From Paracoccus sphaerophysae (GTDB taxonomy: Bacteria > Pseudomonadota > Alphaproteobacteria > Rhodobacterales > Rhodobacteraceae): 64,000 bases of DNA. A program made the translations under genes and the position numbers. How positions within the stretch are numbered: the first letter of the stretch is position 1; every line of letters begins with the position of its first letter. The notes beneath the pieces are model-generated. The model did no database searches. It was not told where the DNA came from and saw only the letters and a program-made list of their open reading frames with translations. The DNA is taken from positions 1 through 64,000 of the forward strand of contig NZ_JRKS01000010.1 in assembly GCF_000763805.1 (NCBI RefSeq). The letters run 5' to 3'. Shown here one piece after another: positions 32,852 to 42,104 of the stretch.

Positions 32852-34000
32852 TCACGCCTGAGCGGCGATCTCGGCGTTGAAGGCCCATTCGATCCACGGC
32901 ATCAGCGCCGCGACATCGGCCTGCTCGACGGTCGAGCCGCACCAGATCCGCAGCCCGGCCGGGGCGTCGCGATAGGCGCCCACGTCATAGGCGACGCCCT
33001 CTTTCTCCAGCCGCTTGGCGACCGCCTTCGCGAAGGCCTCGCCATCCGTGATCCGCGGGTCGGTGAAGCGCAGGCAGACCGAGGTCGTCGACGCCGTCGC
33101 CGGATCGACCGCGAGATTGGCAATCCAGTCGCGCGCGGCGCAGAAATCCCAGACCGTCCTGGCGTTGGCCTCGGCCCGCGCGACCAGACCTTTCAGGCCG
33201 CCCACCGACTTCGCCCAGTTCAGCGCGACGATGTAATCCTCGACGCACAGCATGGACGGCGTGTTGATCGTCTCGCCCTTGAAGATGCCCTCGATCAGCT
33301 TGCCGCCCTTGGTCAGGCGGAAGATCTTGGGCAGCGGGCGGTCGGGGGTAAAGCTTTCCAGCCGTTCCACGGCGCGCGGCGACAGGATCAGCACACCATG
33401 CGCGCCCTCGCCGCCCAGCACCTTCTGCCAGCTGAACGTGACCACATCCAGCTTGTCCCAGGGCAGTTCCATCGCAAAGGCCGCGCTGGTCGCGTCGCAG
33501 ATCGTCAGCCCTGCGCGGTCGGCAGGGATCGCGTCGCCATTCGGCACCCGCACACCCGAGGTGGTGCCGTTCCAGGTGAAGACCACGTCGCGGTCGAAAT
33601 CGACGCGCGCCAGATCGACGATCTCGCCATAGCCGGCCTTGGTCACCTTCGCGTCCAGCTTGAGCTGCTTGACGGCGTCAGTCACCCAGCCCTCGCCAAA
33701 GCTTTCCCAGGCGAGCATCTCGACCGGCCGGGCACCCAGCATGGTCCACATCGCCATCTCGACCGCGCCGGTGTCGGAACCGGGGACAATGCCGATGCGG
33801 TAGTCGGCGGGCACACCCAGGACCTCGCGCGTCAGGTCGATCGCCTGCGCCAGCTTGGTCTTGCCGACCGCGGCGCGGTGCGAGCGGCCCAGGGGCGCGT
33901 CCGACAGCATGTCCAGCGAAAAGCGGGGGATCTTGGCACAGGGGCCAGAGGAGAAACGCGGGTTTGCCGGCCGCGTCGCCGGGGTCGTCGTGTCAAGCAT
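32852..34000 (-). CDS. serC: phosphoserine transaminase SerC
   Basis: Converts 3-phosphohydroxypyruvate to phosphoserine with glutamate. The 382-residue PLP enzyme is of the alphaproteobacterial type: [34 protein letters not shown], the PLP Lys in [14 protein letters not shown] and [20 protein letters not shown]. It is upstream of serA in the same direction. A structured leader lies directly before its ATG. Confidence 0.95.
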   Translation of the reverse strand: MLDTTTPATRPANPRFSSGPCAKIPRFSLDMLSDAPLGRSHRAAVGKTKLAQAIDLTREVLGVPADYRIGIVPGSDTGAVEMAMWTMLGARPVEMLAWESFGEGWVTDAVKQLKLDAKVTKAGYGEIVDLARVDFDRDVVFTWNGTTSGVRVPNGDAIPADRAGLTICDATSAAFAMELPWDKLDVVTFSWQKVLGGEGAHGVLILSPRAVERLESFTPDRPLPKIFRLTKGGKLIEGIFKGETINTPSMLCVEDYIVALNWAKSVGGLKGLVARAEANARTVWDFCAARDWIANLAVDPATASTTSVCLRFTDPRITDGEAFAKAVAKRLEKEGVAYDVGAYRDAPAGLRIWCGSTVEQADVAALMPWIEWAFNAEIAAQA

Positions 34001-34060
34001 GGTTAGCCTTCCAGCTAAATAGCCCCTCGTTGGGGAGGGGTGTCCCGCTGCCGGACATAG
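34001..34060 (-). ncRNA. candidate serC leader RNA (serC motif-like structure)
   Basis: Three consecutive hairpins precede the serC ATG on the minus strand: TGTCC-GGCAGCG-GGACA (34057-34041), CCCCTC-CCCAAC-GAGGGG (34040-34023) and TAGC-TGGAAG-GCTA (34017-34004). The last one holds the GGAAGG ribosome site in its loop. A conserved serC RNA motif upstream of serC is described for alphaproteobacteria; I match it by position and layout, not by alignment. It could control translation of serC. Confidence 0.5.
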
Positions 34061-34090
34061 GCCACGCCAACGATTCCCGCAATGGCGATT

Positions 34091-35683
34091 TCAGCAGTCG
34101 CGGATCTCGCGTCCCAGCGACTGCAGCGCCAGGTAAGCGGCGTGGCGCGCCGCGTGCAGCGCGGCCGTTGCCGGGTCGGGCAGGTGGCTGCCCGCGGCCC
34201 GCGTCATCGCCGCCATCGCCGTGGGAACATCGGGGTGAACGCCGCCGGCCACCCCGCCCAGGATCGCGGCGCCCAGCAGCACCGGCTCGCGGCAGTCGGT
34301 CGCGGCCAGCGGCCGGGCCGCGGCGTCGGCCAGCAGCTGCCGCACCAGCGGCGCCGACCCCGCGCCGCCGCTGATGACGATGCGCCGGGTCGGCGCCCTG
34401 GCCGCGTCCTGCGCGTCGAGGATCTGGCGCAGCCCATAGCCGATGCCGGTCAGCCCGGCGAGATACAGGGCGAGCAGGCTGTCCACGTCCCGCTCCATCC
34501 CCAGCCCCGCGATCACCGCGCGCATCCGCGGATCGGCCAGCGGGGCGCGGTTGCCGAGGAACTCGGGCACCACGTGCAGGCCGCGGATCAGCTCGGTCAC
34601 CGGCCGCCCCTCGGCCCGCCGCGCGAGCCAGGCCGGCAGCGACAGGCCGTCGGCGGACGCGGCAGCCGTGGCCTCGGGCGCTGCGGGATGATGCAGCAGC
34701 AGCTGTTCGATCGCGGCGCCGGCGGCGGACTGGCCGCCCTCGTTCAGCCACAGGCCCGGCACCATCGAATCGTGATATGGCCCCCAGACGCCGGGGACAA
34801 AGACCGGATCGCGGGTCGAGGTCATGGTGCAGGACGACGTGCCGAAGACATAGGCGACGTTGCCGGTCGGACTGCCCTCCAGCCCGACCGTGCCCAGCCC
34901 CCCGGCATGGGCGTCGATGAGTCCCGCCCCGACCGGCGTGCCCGCGGGCAGGCCAAGCTGGCCCGCGGCCTCGGCGGTCAGGCCGGCGGCCAGCGCCGTG
35001 CCGGGCGACACGATCCGCGCGCCGATCCGCCGGAAGCCCTCGTCGGCCAGAACCCCCAGCCCGATGGCGCGGAAATAGCCGGCGTCCCAGCGGCCTTCAT
35101 GCGCGAGATAGGTCCATTTGCAGGTCACCGTGCAGGCCGAGCGATCCAGCGCCCCCGTCGCCTTCCAGGTCAGGAAATCGACCAGGTCGAAGAACTGCCA
35201 CGCCTGCCCGAAGACCTGCGGGCGATGCTCGGCCAGCCACAGCAGCTTGGGCGTCTGCATCTCGGGCGAGATGCGGCCGCCGACATGGCGCAGCACGGCG
35301 TGGCCGCCGGCGTTGATGCGGTCGCCCGGGTCGATGGCGCGGTGGTCCATCCAGACGATCACGTCGCGCTGCGGATCGCCCGACGGCCCCACCGGCAGCG
35401 AGACGCCGCCCGCCCCCAGCACCACCATCGAGCAGGTGGCGTCAAAGCCGATCCCCGCCACGCTGTCGCCGCCGATGCCGGCGCGCGCCACCGCCTTGCG
35501 CACCGCGGCGCAGACGGCGGCCCAGATGTCGGCGCTGGACTGTTCGACGACGCCGCCCTCGTCATGCCAGATGGCGATCGGCCGACTGGCCGCGGCGCGC
35601 AGGTGGCCGGCCGCGTCGAAGACGCCGGCCCGGGCGCTGCTGGTGCCGACATCGACGCCGATCAGGTGCCGTTCAGGCGCCAT
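34091..35683 (-). CDS. FGGY-family carbohydrate kinase, D-ribulokinase-like
   Basis: 530-residue sugar kinase of the FGGY superfamily. Block order: IGVDVGTSSARAGVFD (phosphate 1), WMDHRA, YVFGTSSCTM, VPGVWGPYHDSMVPGLWLNE and GGQSAAGAA, then VISGGAGSAPLVRQLLAD (adenosine). The GTSSC and WGPY..MVPG..LNEGGQS blocks match the bacterial/human FGGY D-ribulose kinase branch, so a pentulose is the likely substrate; ribitol- or xylitol-derived sugars are alternatives. It is the last gene of the operon, with 11 bases overlapping the dehydrogenase gene. Confidence 0.8.
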   Translation of the reverse strand: MAPERHLIGVDVGTSSARAGVFDAAGHLRAAASRPIAIWHDEGGVVEQSSADIWAAVCAAVRKAVARAGIGGDSVAGIGFDATCSMVVLGAGGVSLPVGPSGDPQRDVIVWMDHRAIDPGDRINAGGHAVLRHVGGRISPEMQTPKLLWLAEHRPQVFGQAWQFFDLVDFLTWKATGALDRSACTVTCKWTYLAHEGRWDAGYFRAIGLGVLADEGFRRIGARIVSPGTALAAGLTAEAAGQLGLPAGTPVGAGLIDAHAGGLGTVGLEGSPTGNVAYVFGTSSCTMTSTRDPVFVPGVWGPYHDSMVPGLWLNEGGQSAAGAAIEQLLLHHPAAPEATAAASADGLSLPAWLARRAEGRPVTELIRGLHVVPEFLGNRAPLADPRMRAVIAGLGMERDVDSLLALYLAGLTGIGYGLRQILDAQDAARAPTRRIVISGGAGSAPLVRQLLADAAARPLAATDCREPVLLGAAILGGVAGGVHPDVPTAMAAMTRAAGSHLPDPATAALHAARHAAYLALQSLGREIRDC

Positions 35684-38039
35684 AGGGGACCCAGATCGTC
35701 TTGACCTGGGTCGCCCCCTGCAGCAGCCGCGCAAGGCCCGCCGGGTCGGAGCGCGGCAGGCCCGCCATGACCGGCTTGAGGTTCCCCGCCGCCGCCGTTT
35801 CGACGGCCGCGCGCAGGGCCGGGTCGGCCAGCCACAGCGCATCGACCTCGTCATGGGCGGCCAGCACCGGGGCCAGCTCGGCCGGGTCTCCGGTCAGCAG
35901 GTTCAGCGCCCCGCCGGGCACGTCCGAGGTGGCGATCAGCTGCATCAGGTCACCCGCGACCAGCGCGTGGCGGGCCGAGGGCACCGCGACGACCCGGTTG
36001 CCTGCGGCCAGCAGCGCGCCCACGCCGGCGATCAGCGCCGACAGCGGCGCGCGGTCGTCGCAGACCAGGCCCGCCACGCCCCAGGGCTCGCGCATGGTCA
36101 TCGCCACCATGCGGGGCTGGCCGACCGAATGCAGGCCGCCGTCGAGCTTGTCGGCCATGCCGGCCGCGAAGATCAGCGCATCGACCGCCGCCCCGACCTC
36201 GCGGTCCGCGGCGTCCTCGGCCAGGCCGGCGCGGGTCAGGCTCACGGCCAGGTCGGCGCGGCGCTGGTCCATGTTCTCGGCGAGGAAATACAGCACCTGG
36301 GCGCGGCCGGCGGCGGGCATCCGCGCCCAGCCCGCGGCCTTGACGGCCGCCTCGACGGCGTTGCGCACGTCCTTGCGGTTGGCCCGCGCCGCCAGCGCGA
36401 CGCTGCGGCCGGTGCCGTCGGTGACGGCATAGCTGCCGCCGCCATCGGGGCGGACCTGCTTGCCGCCGACATACAGCTTGAGCGTGCGGTCCACTGCCTC
36501 GGCCGCGGGGCCGGCCCCCTGCGGAGCGGTCGAGAAATCCACCGGCTCGGTCGCAGGACCCGGCGCGGGATCGTCGGCCAGGGGGTGCAGATAGGCCTCG
36601 AGCCCCGCGCGCCCGCCTTCGCGGCCAAAGCCGCTTTCCTTCATCCCGCCGAAGGGGGCGGCGGCGTCGAACAGGTTGGTGCCGTTGACCCAGACCACGC
36701 CCGCCCGCACCCGCGCGGCCAGATCCAGCGCCGTGTTGATGTTTTCCGACCAGACCGAGGCGGCCAGCCCATAGGCGGTGTTGTTGGCGAGTGCGACCGC
36801 CTCGTCGGGGGTGCGGAAGGTCATGGCGACGGCGACGGGGCCGAAGATCTCCTCGCGCGCGACGGTCGAGGCCGGTTCAGCCCCGGTGAAGAAGCCGGGC
36901 AGGTGGTAATGCCCGGTTTCGGGCAGGGCGGCGTCGGCGGCGTGCAGCGTGCCGCCCTGGGCCTGACCCTCGGCCACCAGCCGGCGGATGCGGGCCAGCT
37001 GGTCGCCCGACACGATGGCGCCGATGTCGGTGGACTTGTGCAGCGGATCGCCGATCCGCAACCGTGCCAGCCGGTCGCGCAGCCGGGCGTAGAAGCGCTC
37101 GGCGATCCCCTCCTGCACCAGCAGCCGCGATCCGGCGCAGCAGACTTGCCCGCCATTGAACCAGATGCCGTCCACCACGCCCTCGACCGCCGCCTCCAGA
37201 TCGGCGTCGGCGCAGACGATGAAGGGCGACTTGCCGCCCAGTTCCAGCGTCAGTCCCTTGCCCGACCCGGCGAGGCTGCGGCGGATGGCGCGGCCGACCT
37301 CGGTCGAGCCGGTGAAGGCGACCTTGTCCACCCCCTTGTGGGCGACCAGCGTGGCGCCGGTGTCGCCGGCGCCGAAGACGATGTTCACGGCGCCGTCCGG
37401 CACCCCCGCCTCGCGACAGATCTCGGCAAAGGCGAGCGCGGTCAGCGGGGTCTGTTCGGCGGGCTTGAGCACCACGGTATTCCCGGCGGCCAGGGCCGGG
37501 GCGATCTTCCAGGACAGCATCAGCAGCGGAAAGTTCCACGGGATCACCTGCGCGCAGACGCCCCAGCCCGCGCGGCCCGGAAACTCGACCTCGGCGGCGG
37601 CGGCCCAGCCGGCGTGGTGATAGAAATGCCGCGCCGCCAGCGGCACGTCGATGTCGCGGCTTTCGCGGATCGGCTTGCCGTTATCCAGCGTCTCGAGCAC
37701 GGCGAGGAAGCGGGCGCGTTTCTGGAGATGCCGCGCCAGCGCATACAGTACCCGCGCCCGCCCCTGCGGGCCAAGCCCGCGCCAGCCGGGCAGGGCGGCC
37801 CGTGCCGCGGCCACCGCCGCATCGACCGTGGCCGCCGACGCGACGGGCATCGTCGCCAGCACCGCGTGGGTGGCGGGGTTTTCCACCTTCATGGCGGTTT
37901 CCTGCGGGTCCGCGTGGAAGGCGCCGGCGATGAAATGGCCGGGCCAGTCCTGCCGGTCCTTCAGCCAGGCCAGCGCGTCGTCGGCGGATTCCGGGTTTGG
38001 GCCGTATTCCATCGTGGTCAGGATTTCCGTGATGTCCAT
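35673..38039 (-). CDS. ALDH16-type aldehyde dehydrogenase (tandem ALDH domains)
   Basis: 788 residues. Residues about 30-500 form a complete aldehyde dehydrogenase: VIPWNFPLLMLSWKIAPALA, FTGSTEVGRAI, catalytic Glu in LELGGKSPF, catalytic Cys in [14 protein letters not shown] and GPVAVAMTF. Residues about 520-788 form a second ALDH-like NAD-domain that lacks the catalytic Cys and Glu motifs. This full-plus-truncated layout is that of the ALDH16 family, known from animals and Rhodobacteraceae (Loktanella). Beside deoC it probably oxidises acetaldehyde or another sugar-derived aldehyde. Confidence 0.85.
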   Translation of the reverse strand: MDITEILTTMEYGPNPESADDALAWLKDRQDWPGHFIAGAFHADPQETAMKVENPATHAVLATMPVASAATVDAAVAAARAALPGWRGLGPQGRARVLYALARHLQKRARFLAVLETLDNGKPIRESRDIDVPLAARHFYHHAGWAAAAEVEFPGRAGWGVCAQVIPWNFPLLMLSWKIAPALAAGNTVVLKPAEQTPLTALAFAEICREAGVPDGAVNIVFGAGDTGATLVAHKGVDKVAFTGSTEVGRAIRRSLAGSGKGLTLELGGKSPFIVCADADLEAAVEGVVDGIWFNGGQVCCAGSRLLVQEGIAERFYARLRDRLARLRIGDPLHKSTDIGAIVSGDQLARIRRLVAEGQAQGGTLHAADAALPETGHYHLPGFFTGAEPASTVAREEIFGPVAVAMTFRTPDEAVALANNTAYGLAASVWSENINTALDLAARVRAGVVWVNGTNLFDAAAPFGGMKESGFGREGGRAGLEAYLHPLADDPAPGPATEPVDFSTAPQGAGPAAEAVDRTLKLYVGGKQVRPDGGGSYAVTDGTGRSVALAARANRKDVRNAVEAAVKAAGWARMPAAGRAQVLYFLAENMDQRRADLAVSLTRAGLAEDAADREVGAAVDALIFAAGMADKLDGGLHSVGQPRMVAMTMREPWGVAGLVCDDRAPLSALIAGVGALLAAGNRVVAVPSARHALVAGDLMQLIATSDVPGGALNLLTGDPAELAPVLAAHDEVDALWLADPALRAAVETAAAGNLKPVMAGLPRSDPAGLARLLQGATQVKTIWVPYGA

Positions 38040-38049
38040 GTCATCCCCT

Positions 38050-39009
38050 TCAGGCGGCCGCGTGGTGGGACAGCGCGGCATAGCGCCCGGTCACCGCATG
38101 TTCGATCTGGCGCTCGATGTCGCCCAGCATCGACGAGGCGCCGATGCGGAACAGGTCGGGCTGCATGTGGCGCAGGCCCAGCTCCTCTCGCATCAGCGAC
38201 AGCCAGACCGTCGCATCCCTGGCCGAGCGCAGGCCGCCCGCCGGCTTGTAGCCGATCAGCGTGCTGGTCCGGTCCTGATAGTCGCGGATCGCCCGGATCA
38301 TGGTCAGCGCCACGGGCAGGGTCGCGTTCACGGTTTCCTTGCCGGTCGAGGTCTTGATGAAGTCCGCCCCCGCCTGCATCGCCACCATCGAGGCCGCGTA
38401 CACATTGGTCAGCGTCCCCAGTTCCCCGGTGGCGAGGATCGCCTTGAGATGCGCCGCCTCGCAGGCCTCGCGCATGGCGGCGATCTCGTCGTGCAGGCGG
38501 CTCCACTGGCCGGTCAGGGCGTATTCGCGGGTGATGACGATGTCGATTTCGGCCGCCCCTTCCTCGACCGCATAGCGGATCTCGGCCAGGCGTAGGGGCA
38601 GGGGCATCAGCCCGGCGGGAAAGCCGGTGGCGACCGAGGCGACCGGGATGCCCGAGCCCTCCAGCGCCGCGACCGCGTGGGGGACCATCGTCGGATAGAC
38701 GCAGACCGCGGCGGTGGTCAGGCCCAGATCGGCGATGCCGAGGGCCTCGACCAGATCGGGGCGCAGCGGCTGGCGGGCCTTGGCGCACAGGCGGCGGACC
38801 CGGCCGGGGGTGTCGTCGCCGGCCAGCGTGGTCAGGTCGATGCAGCGGATCGCATGGACAAGCCAGGCGGCCTGATGCGCCTTCTTGACGCCGCGCCTTG
38901 TGCCGATCTGGTCGGCCCGGCGTTCGGCGGCCGAGCGGTTGACCTGCACGCCGTCGAACCAGCTTTCGTCCAGCGCCATGCCGGGATTGCGGGGGAAGGA
39001 CTCACTCAT
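38050..39009 (-). CDS. deoC: deoxyribose-phosphate aldolase DeoC
   Basis: Class I aldolase cleaving 2-deoxyribose-5-phosphate to glyceraldehyde-3-phosphate and acetaldehyde. The 319-residue form resembles the longer eukaryotic/alphaproteobacterial type. Schiff-base Lys is in ADFIKTSTGKE, the second active Lys in LIGYKPAGGLRS, and VCVYPTMVPHAVAAL is near the N-terminal barrel strands. Ten bases separate it from the dehydrogenase gene, and it overlaps the ribokinase-like gene by eight bases. Confidence 0.93.
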   Translation of the reverse strand: MSESFPRNPGMALDESWFDGVQVNRSAAERRADQIGTRRGVKKAHQAAWLVHAIRCIDLTTLAGDDTPGRVRRLCAKARQPLRPDLVEALGIADLGLTTAAVCVYPTMVPHAVAALEGSGIPVASVATGFPAGLMPLPLRLAEIRYAVEEGAAEIDIVITREYALTGQWSRLHDEIAAMREACEAAHLKAILATGELGTLTNVYAASMVAMQAGADFIKTSTGKETVNATLPVALTMIRAIRDYQDRTSTLIGYKPAGGLRSARDATVWLSLMREELGLRHMQPDLFRIGASSMLGDIERQIEHAVTGRYAALSHHAAA

Positions 39010-39964
39010 GGCCGGGCTCCGTCAAGGGGGGCGTGTTGGGGGCGTGCCGGGTCTCGAACCGCGCGAAGTCGGCGGCCGAGGCGTAGGATTTCTGGGTCCC
39101 GCGGCGGGTGATCGAATCGGCCGCATACAGCGCCGCCCGGGTCAGCGCGGCCTCCGGCTCGGCCCCCTGCGCCAGAAAGCAGGCAAAGCTGCCGATGAAG
39201 GCATCCCCGGCGCCAGTGGTGTCGACCGCGGTCACGGCGACCGGCGGGATCGCGCGGACCGCATCCGCCGTCACCAGCCGCGCGCCACGGCTGCCCAGCG
39301 TCACCACCACCTGCCGGATGCCGCGGGCGATCAGGCTGCGGGCGGCGGCGGCGATCTGGTACTCGTCCTCGGTCGGCATACCGGTCAGCAGCGCCAGCTC
39401 GGATTCGTTGGGGCAGAAGAAATCCAGCCCCGCCAGCCGTCCGGGGTCCAGCGCACGGCTCGCCGGGGCGGGGTTCAGAATGCTGCGGATGCCGTGTTCG
39501 CTGGCGAAGGCCACGGCGCGATAGACGGTCTCCAGCGGCACCTCGAGCTGCAGCAGGATCAGCCCGCAGCGTCTCAGATCCTCGGCTGCCGCGTCCACGT
39601 CGGCGGGCGACAGGATGGCGTTGGCGCCGGTGACGATCAGGATCGAGTTCTCGCCCGTCGGGTCCACGAAGATCGGCGCGACGCCCGAGGGCGTGCCCGG
39701 CACGGCGCGGCAATGGGTGGTGTCAATGCCGTTATCCGCCAGGTTCTTCAGCGTCGCCGGGCCGAACACGTCGTCGCCCACCCGCGTCACCATCATCACG
39801 TCGGCCCCCAGCCGGGCCGCGGCGACGGCCTGGTTGGCGCCCTTGCCGCCAAAGCCCATCTCGAAGCTTGGCGCCTCGACGGTCTCGCCCGGGGCGGGCA
39901 TCCGGTCCACATAGGTGACGAGGTCGTGCATGTTCGACCCGATGATGGCGATCCGTTCGCTCAT
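39002..39964 (-). CDS. rbsK: PfkB-family kinase, ribokinase or deoxyribokinase
   Basis: 320 residues. The PfkB signatures are FEMGFGGKGANQAVAAARLG (about 36-55) and AVDTTGAGDAFIGSFACFLA (about 245-264, with the catalytic Asp of GAGD). The SNMHDLVTYVDRMPAPGET start is ribokinase-like. In this operon it could phosphorylate ribose or 2-deoxyribose to feed DeoC. Its ATG overlaps the DUF4432 stop (39964-39961). Confidence 0.88.
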   Translation of the reverse strand: MSERIAIIGSNMHDLVTYVDRMPAPGETVEAPSFEMGFGGKGANQAVAAARLGADVMMVTRVGDDVFGPATLKNLADNGIDTTHCRAVPGTPSGVAPIFVDPTGENSILIVTGANAILSPADVDAAAEDLRRCGLILLQLEVPLETVYRAVAFASEHGIRSILNPAPASRALDPGRLAGLDFFCPNESELALLTGMPTEDEYQIAAAARSLIARGIRQVVVTLGSRGARLVTADAVRAIPPVAVTAVDTTGAGDAFIGSFACFLAQGAEPEAALTRAALYAADSITRRGTQKSYASAADFARFETRHAPNTPPLTEPGHE

Positions 39965-40875
39965 GCGCCTGCTCCTTCGATGTTGCGGGCCAGCGCCGCG
40001 GCCTCGTCCCGATCCACATAGCCCAGGCGGGTCGAGAAGCGTGCGGTTTCCCCCGGCGCCAGCATCCGCACGTTACCCTTGGACTTTTCGGCCAGATACC
40101 CCTCGGGTTCGCAGGTCGAGGGCAGCGCGAAGGCCGCCACCTCGGTATCCCGGTTCACGAAGATCCAGCGCACCAGCTTCGGAAATTCGGTCGGGCGATA
40201 GCTAAGCGCGAAGCCGTCGCCCGCCGGACGCTGCAACAGCAGATGCGCCAGCCCCTGCGGGTCGGTCGCGGGGTCGCGGACATAGAACACCTGTTCGGGG
40301 TCATAGCGGTCGGGCTCGGACAGGGTTTCCATCCGCGCGGGGTCATCCTTCAGCGCGTCGATCAGCGCCAGGTAATCCGGCGTCGGCGTGACATGGGCCG
40401 GCACGGCGGCCCGGACCCGGGTGCGGTCGGGGGTGAATGGCGCCGGCTGGACGATCCGCGCGCCGGGCAGGAAGTCGAAATTGACATGCGCCATGGACAT
40501 CAGTTCCATCGGCGCGAACGAGCGGTTCTCGACCGCCATGCCCAGATCGAACAGCGTCTGCCCGGCCTGCAGCGTGACCGAGGGCGTGGCCCGGTAATGG
40601 GGGCCGAAACCCTCGATGTGATCCCGCCGGCCGGTGACGCGCAGCGTGTCGCCGTCGATCTCCAGCCCCGCCTCGTCCATCGGGGCGGTGGGAAACTCGC
40701 CGTGGACGGGGTGGCTGTCGGCGGCGGTGGGGACGCCGTTGCGCAAGAGCCCGGAATGGAACGCGAGGCAGCCATAGGTGCCGATGATGGTCGGCGCAGG
40801 GCGCGGCATGTCGAACTGGCTTTTCATCGTCAGCCGCAGCCCGTCGAACGCCGCATCCCACAGCATCTGGCCCAT
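39961..40875 (-). pseudogene. DUF4432 aldose 1-epimerase-like protein, N-terminally truncated
   Basis: The frame matches the DUF4432 (galactose mutarotase-like) family from HVEVLPFMGQMLWDAAFDG (40896) to its end, including MELMSMAHVNFDF and DNVRMLAPG-like sequence. Family members normally have about 40-50 residues before this block; here the upstream frame is instead the shadow of a DeoR gene. The first in-frame ATG is at 40873-40875 (304 residues). Sugar anomer interconversion (mutarotation) would suit the operon. It may still be translated, but it lacks the N-terminal strands, so activity is doubtful. Confidence 0.65.
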
Positions 40876-40895
40876 GAAGGGCAGCACCTCGACAT

Positions 40896-41345
40896 GGCGT
40901 TGATCCGTCCCGCCAGCAGCATCCCCGCGATGGCGGCCAGCGCGCCGGTCAGCAACTCGGCCACCGGCAGCGAATGGGTGATGACCGCAATGCCGGCGTC
41001 GGCGGTCAGCAGGCTCGCCAGATGGGTCGTGGTGCTGCCGCAATCGACAAAGACCCGCACCCGCCGCAGCAGCGCCAGCACCTGCCGCGCGGCGGCGCGC
41101 TTGGCGTTCACCTGCCGGCGCAGCGCGTGGTCGAAGTCATAGGCGCCCGCCCCGCCGGCGCTGGCCGACACGACATAGCCGCCCAGACAGGCAAAGCCCG
41201 CATCGGGGAACTGCGCGTCGCGGCGCAGGGTCATCTCGGACACGCCAAGCTCCTGCGCCAGGTCGCGCAGCCGCACCGAGCCCGCGGTGGCGATCAGCGC
41301 CGCGATGGCGTCACTGCGGCGGTTCCGTGCGCTGCTTCTGCCCAT
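40896..41345 (-). pseudogene. DeoR-family transcriptional regulator, C-terminally truncated
   Basis: About 150 residues of DeoR homology: winged HTH (DAIAALIATAGSVRLRDLAQ, ELGVSEMTLRRD) and the start of the sugar-phosphate sensor domain (VFVDCGSTTTHLASLL, AVITHSLPVAELL, MLLAGRI). Full-length DeoR regulators have about 250 residues. Homology stops at 40896, where the DUF4432 homology begins in another frame; the open frame runs on to 40830 as meaningless sequence. The DNA-binding domain is intact, so a ligand-blind repressor is conceivable. Confidence 0.7.
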
Positions 41346-41372
41346 GCTGGCCCTTGTCCGGTCAGCGGCAGA

Positions 41373-42104
41373 CTAGGGCGCGGCGGCCCCCCGCGGCAAG
41401 ACCGCCGAGGCGACCCCCAGATGCGCCTCCAGGGCCGCGGTGTCGTGGCGCAGCTCGGCGCTGGGGGCCTCGTGGACGATGCGGCCGCGATCCAGGATCA
41501 CGGCGCGGTCGGTCAGGTCCAGCACGCCACGGGCATGCTGTTCGACGACGATCAGCGCCACGCCTTCTTGCCGCAGTTGGCCAAGCGCGGCGAACAGCCG
41601 GTCCACGATCACCGGGGCCAGCCCCTCGGTCGGCTCGTCCAGCAGCAGGACCGAGGGGTTCAGCATCATGGCCCGGCCGATGGCCAGCATCTGCTGTTCG
41701 CCGCCCGACAGCTGGTCGCCCATGTGGCCGCCGCGCTCGGCCAGCCTGGGAAACATCTCGTGGACCCGGTCCAGCGTCCAGGGGCCGGGGCGGGCGGTGG
41801 CGGTCAGGTTCTGGCGCACGGTCAGCGAGCGGAAGATGCCGCGGCTTTGCGGGACCCAGCCGATCCCGGCGCGGACCCTCGCCTCGGGCGGCCGGGCCGA
41901 GATGTCGCGGCCGTCCAGCGCCACGGTCCCGGCAAAGCGCCGGGTCAGCCCGACGAGGCTTTCCACCAGCGTCGTCTTGCCGACCCCGTTGCGGCCCAGC
42001 ACGGCCAGCGCCTCGGCCCGGGCCAGCGACAGCGACAGATCGCGGATCACCCGCAGGTCGCCGTAACCGGCGCTCAGCGCCGTTACCCGCAGCAGCTCAG
42101 CCAT
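41373..42104 (-). CDS. livF: ABC transporter ATP-binding protein, LivF type
   Basis: 243 residues. Walker A GRNGVGKTTLVE, signature LSGGEQQMLAIGRAMML and Walker B VLLLDEPTEGLAP, followed by LIVVEQHARGVLDLTDRAVI. The VEQ/H-loop pattern is that of the LivF subunit of branched-chain amino acid-type importers. It ends the livH-livM-livG-livF series and overlaps livG by eight bases. In this operon the cargo is more likely a sugar or nucleoside than an amino acid (inference). Confidence 0.9.
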   Translation of the reverse strand: MAELLRVTALSAGYGDLRVIRDLSLSLARAEALAVLGRNGVGKTTLVESLVGLTRRFAGTVALDGRDISARPPEARVRAGIGWVPQSRGIFRSLTVRQNLTATARPGPWTLDRVHEMFPRLAERGGHMGDQLSGGEQQMLAIGRAMMLNPSVLLLDEPTEGLAPVIVDRLFAALGQLRQEGVALIVVEQHARGVLDLTDRAVILDRGRIVHEAPSAELRHDTAALEAHLGVASAVLPRGAAAP

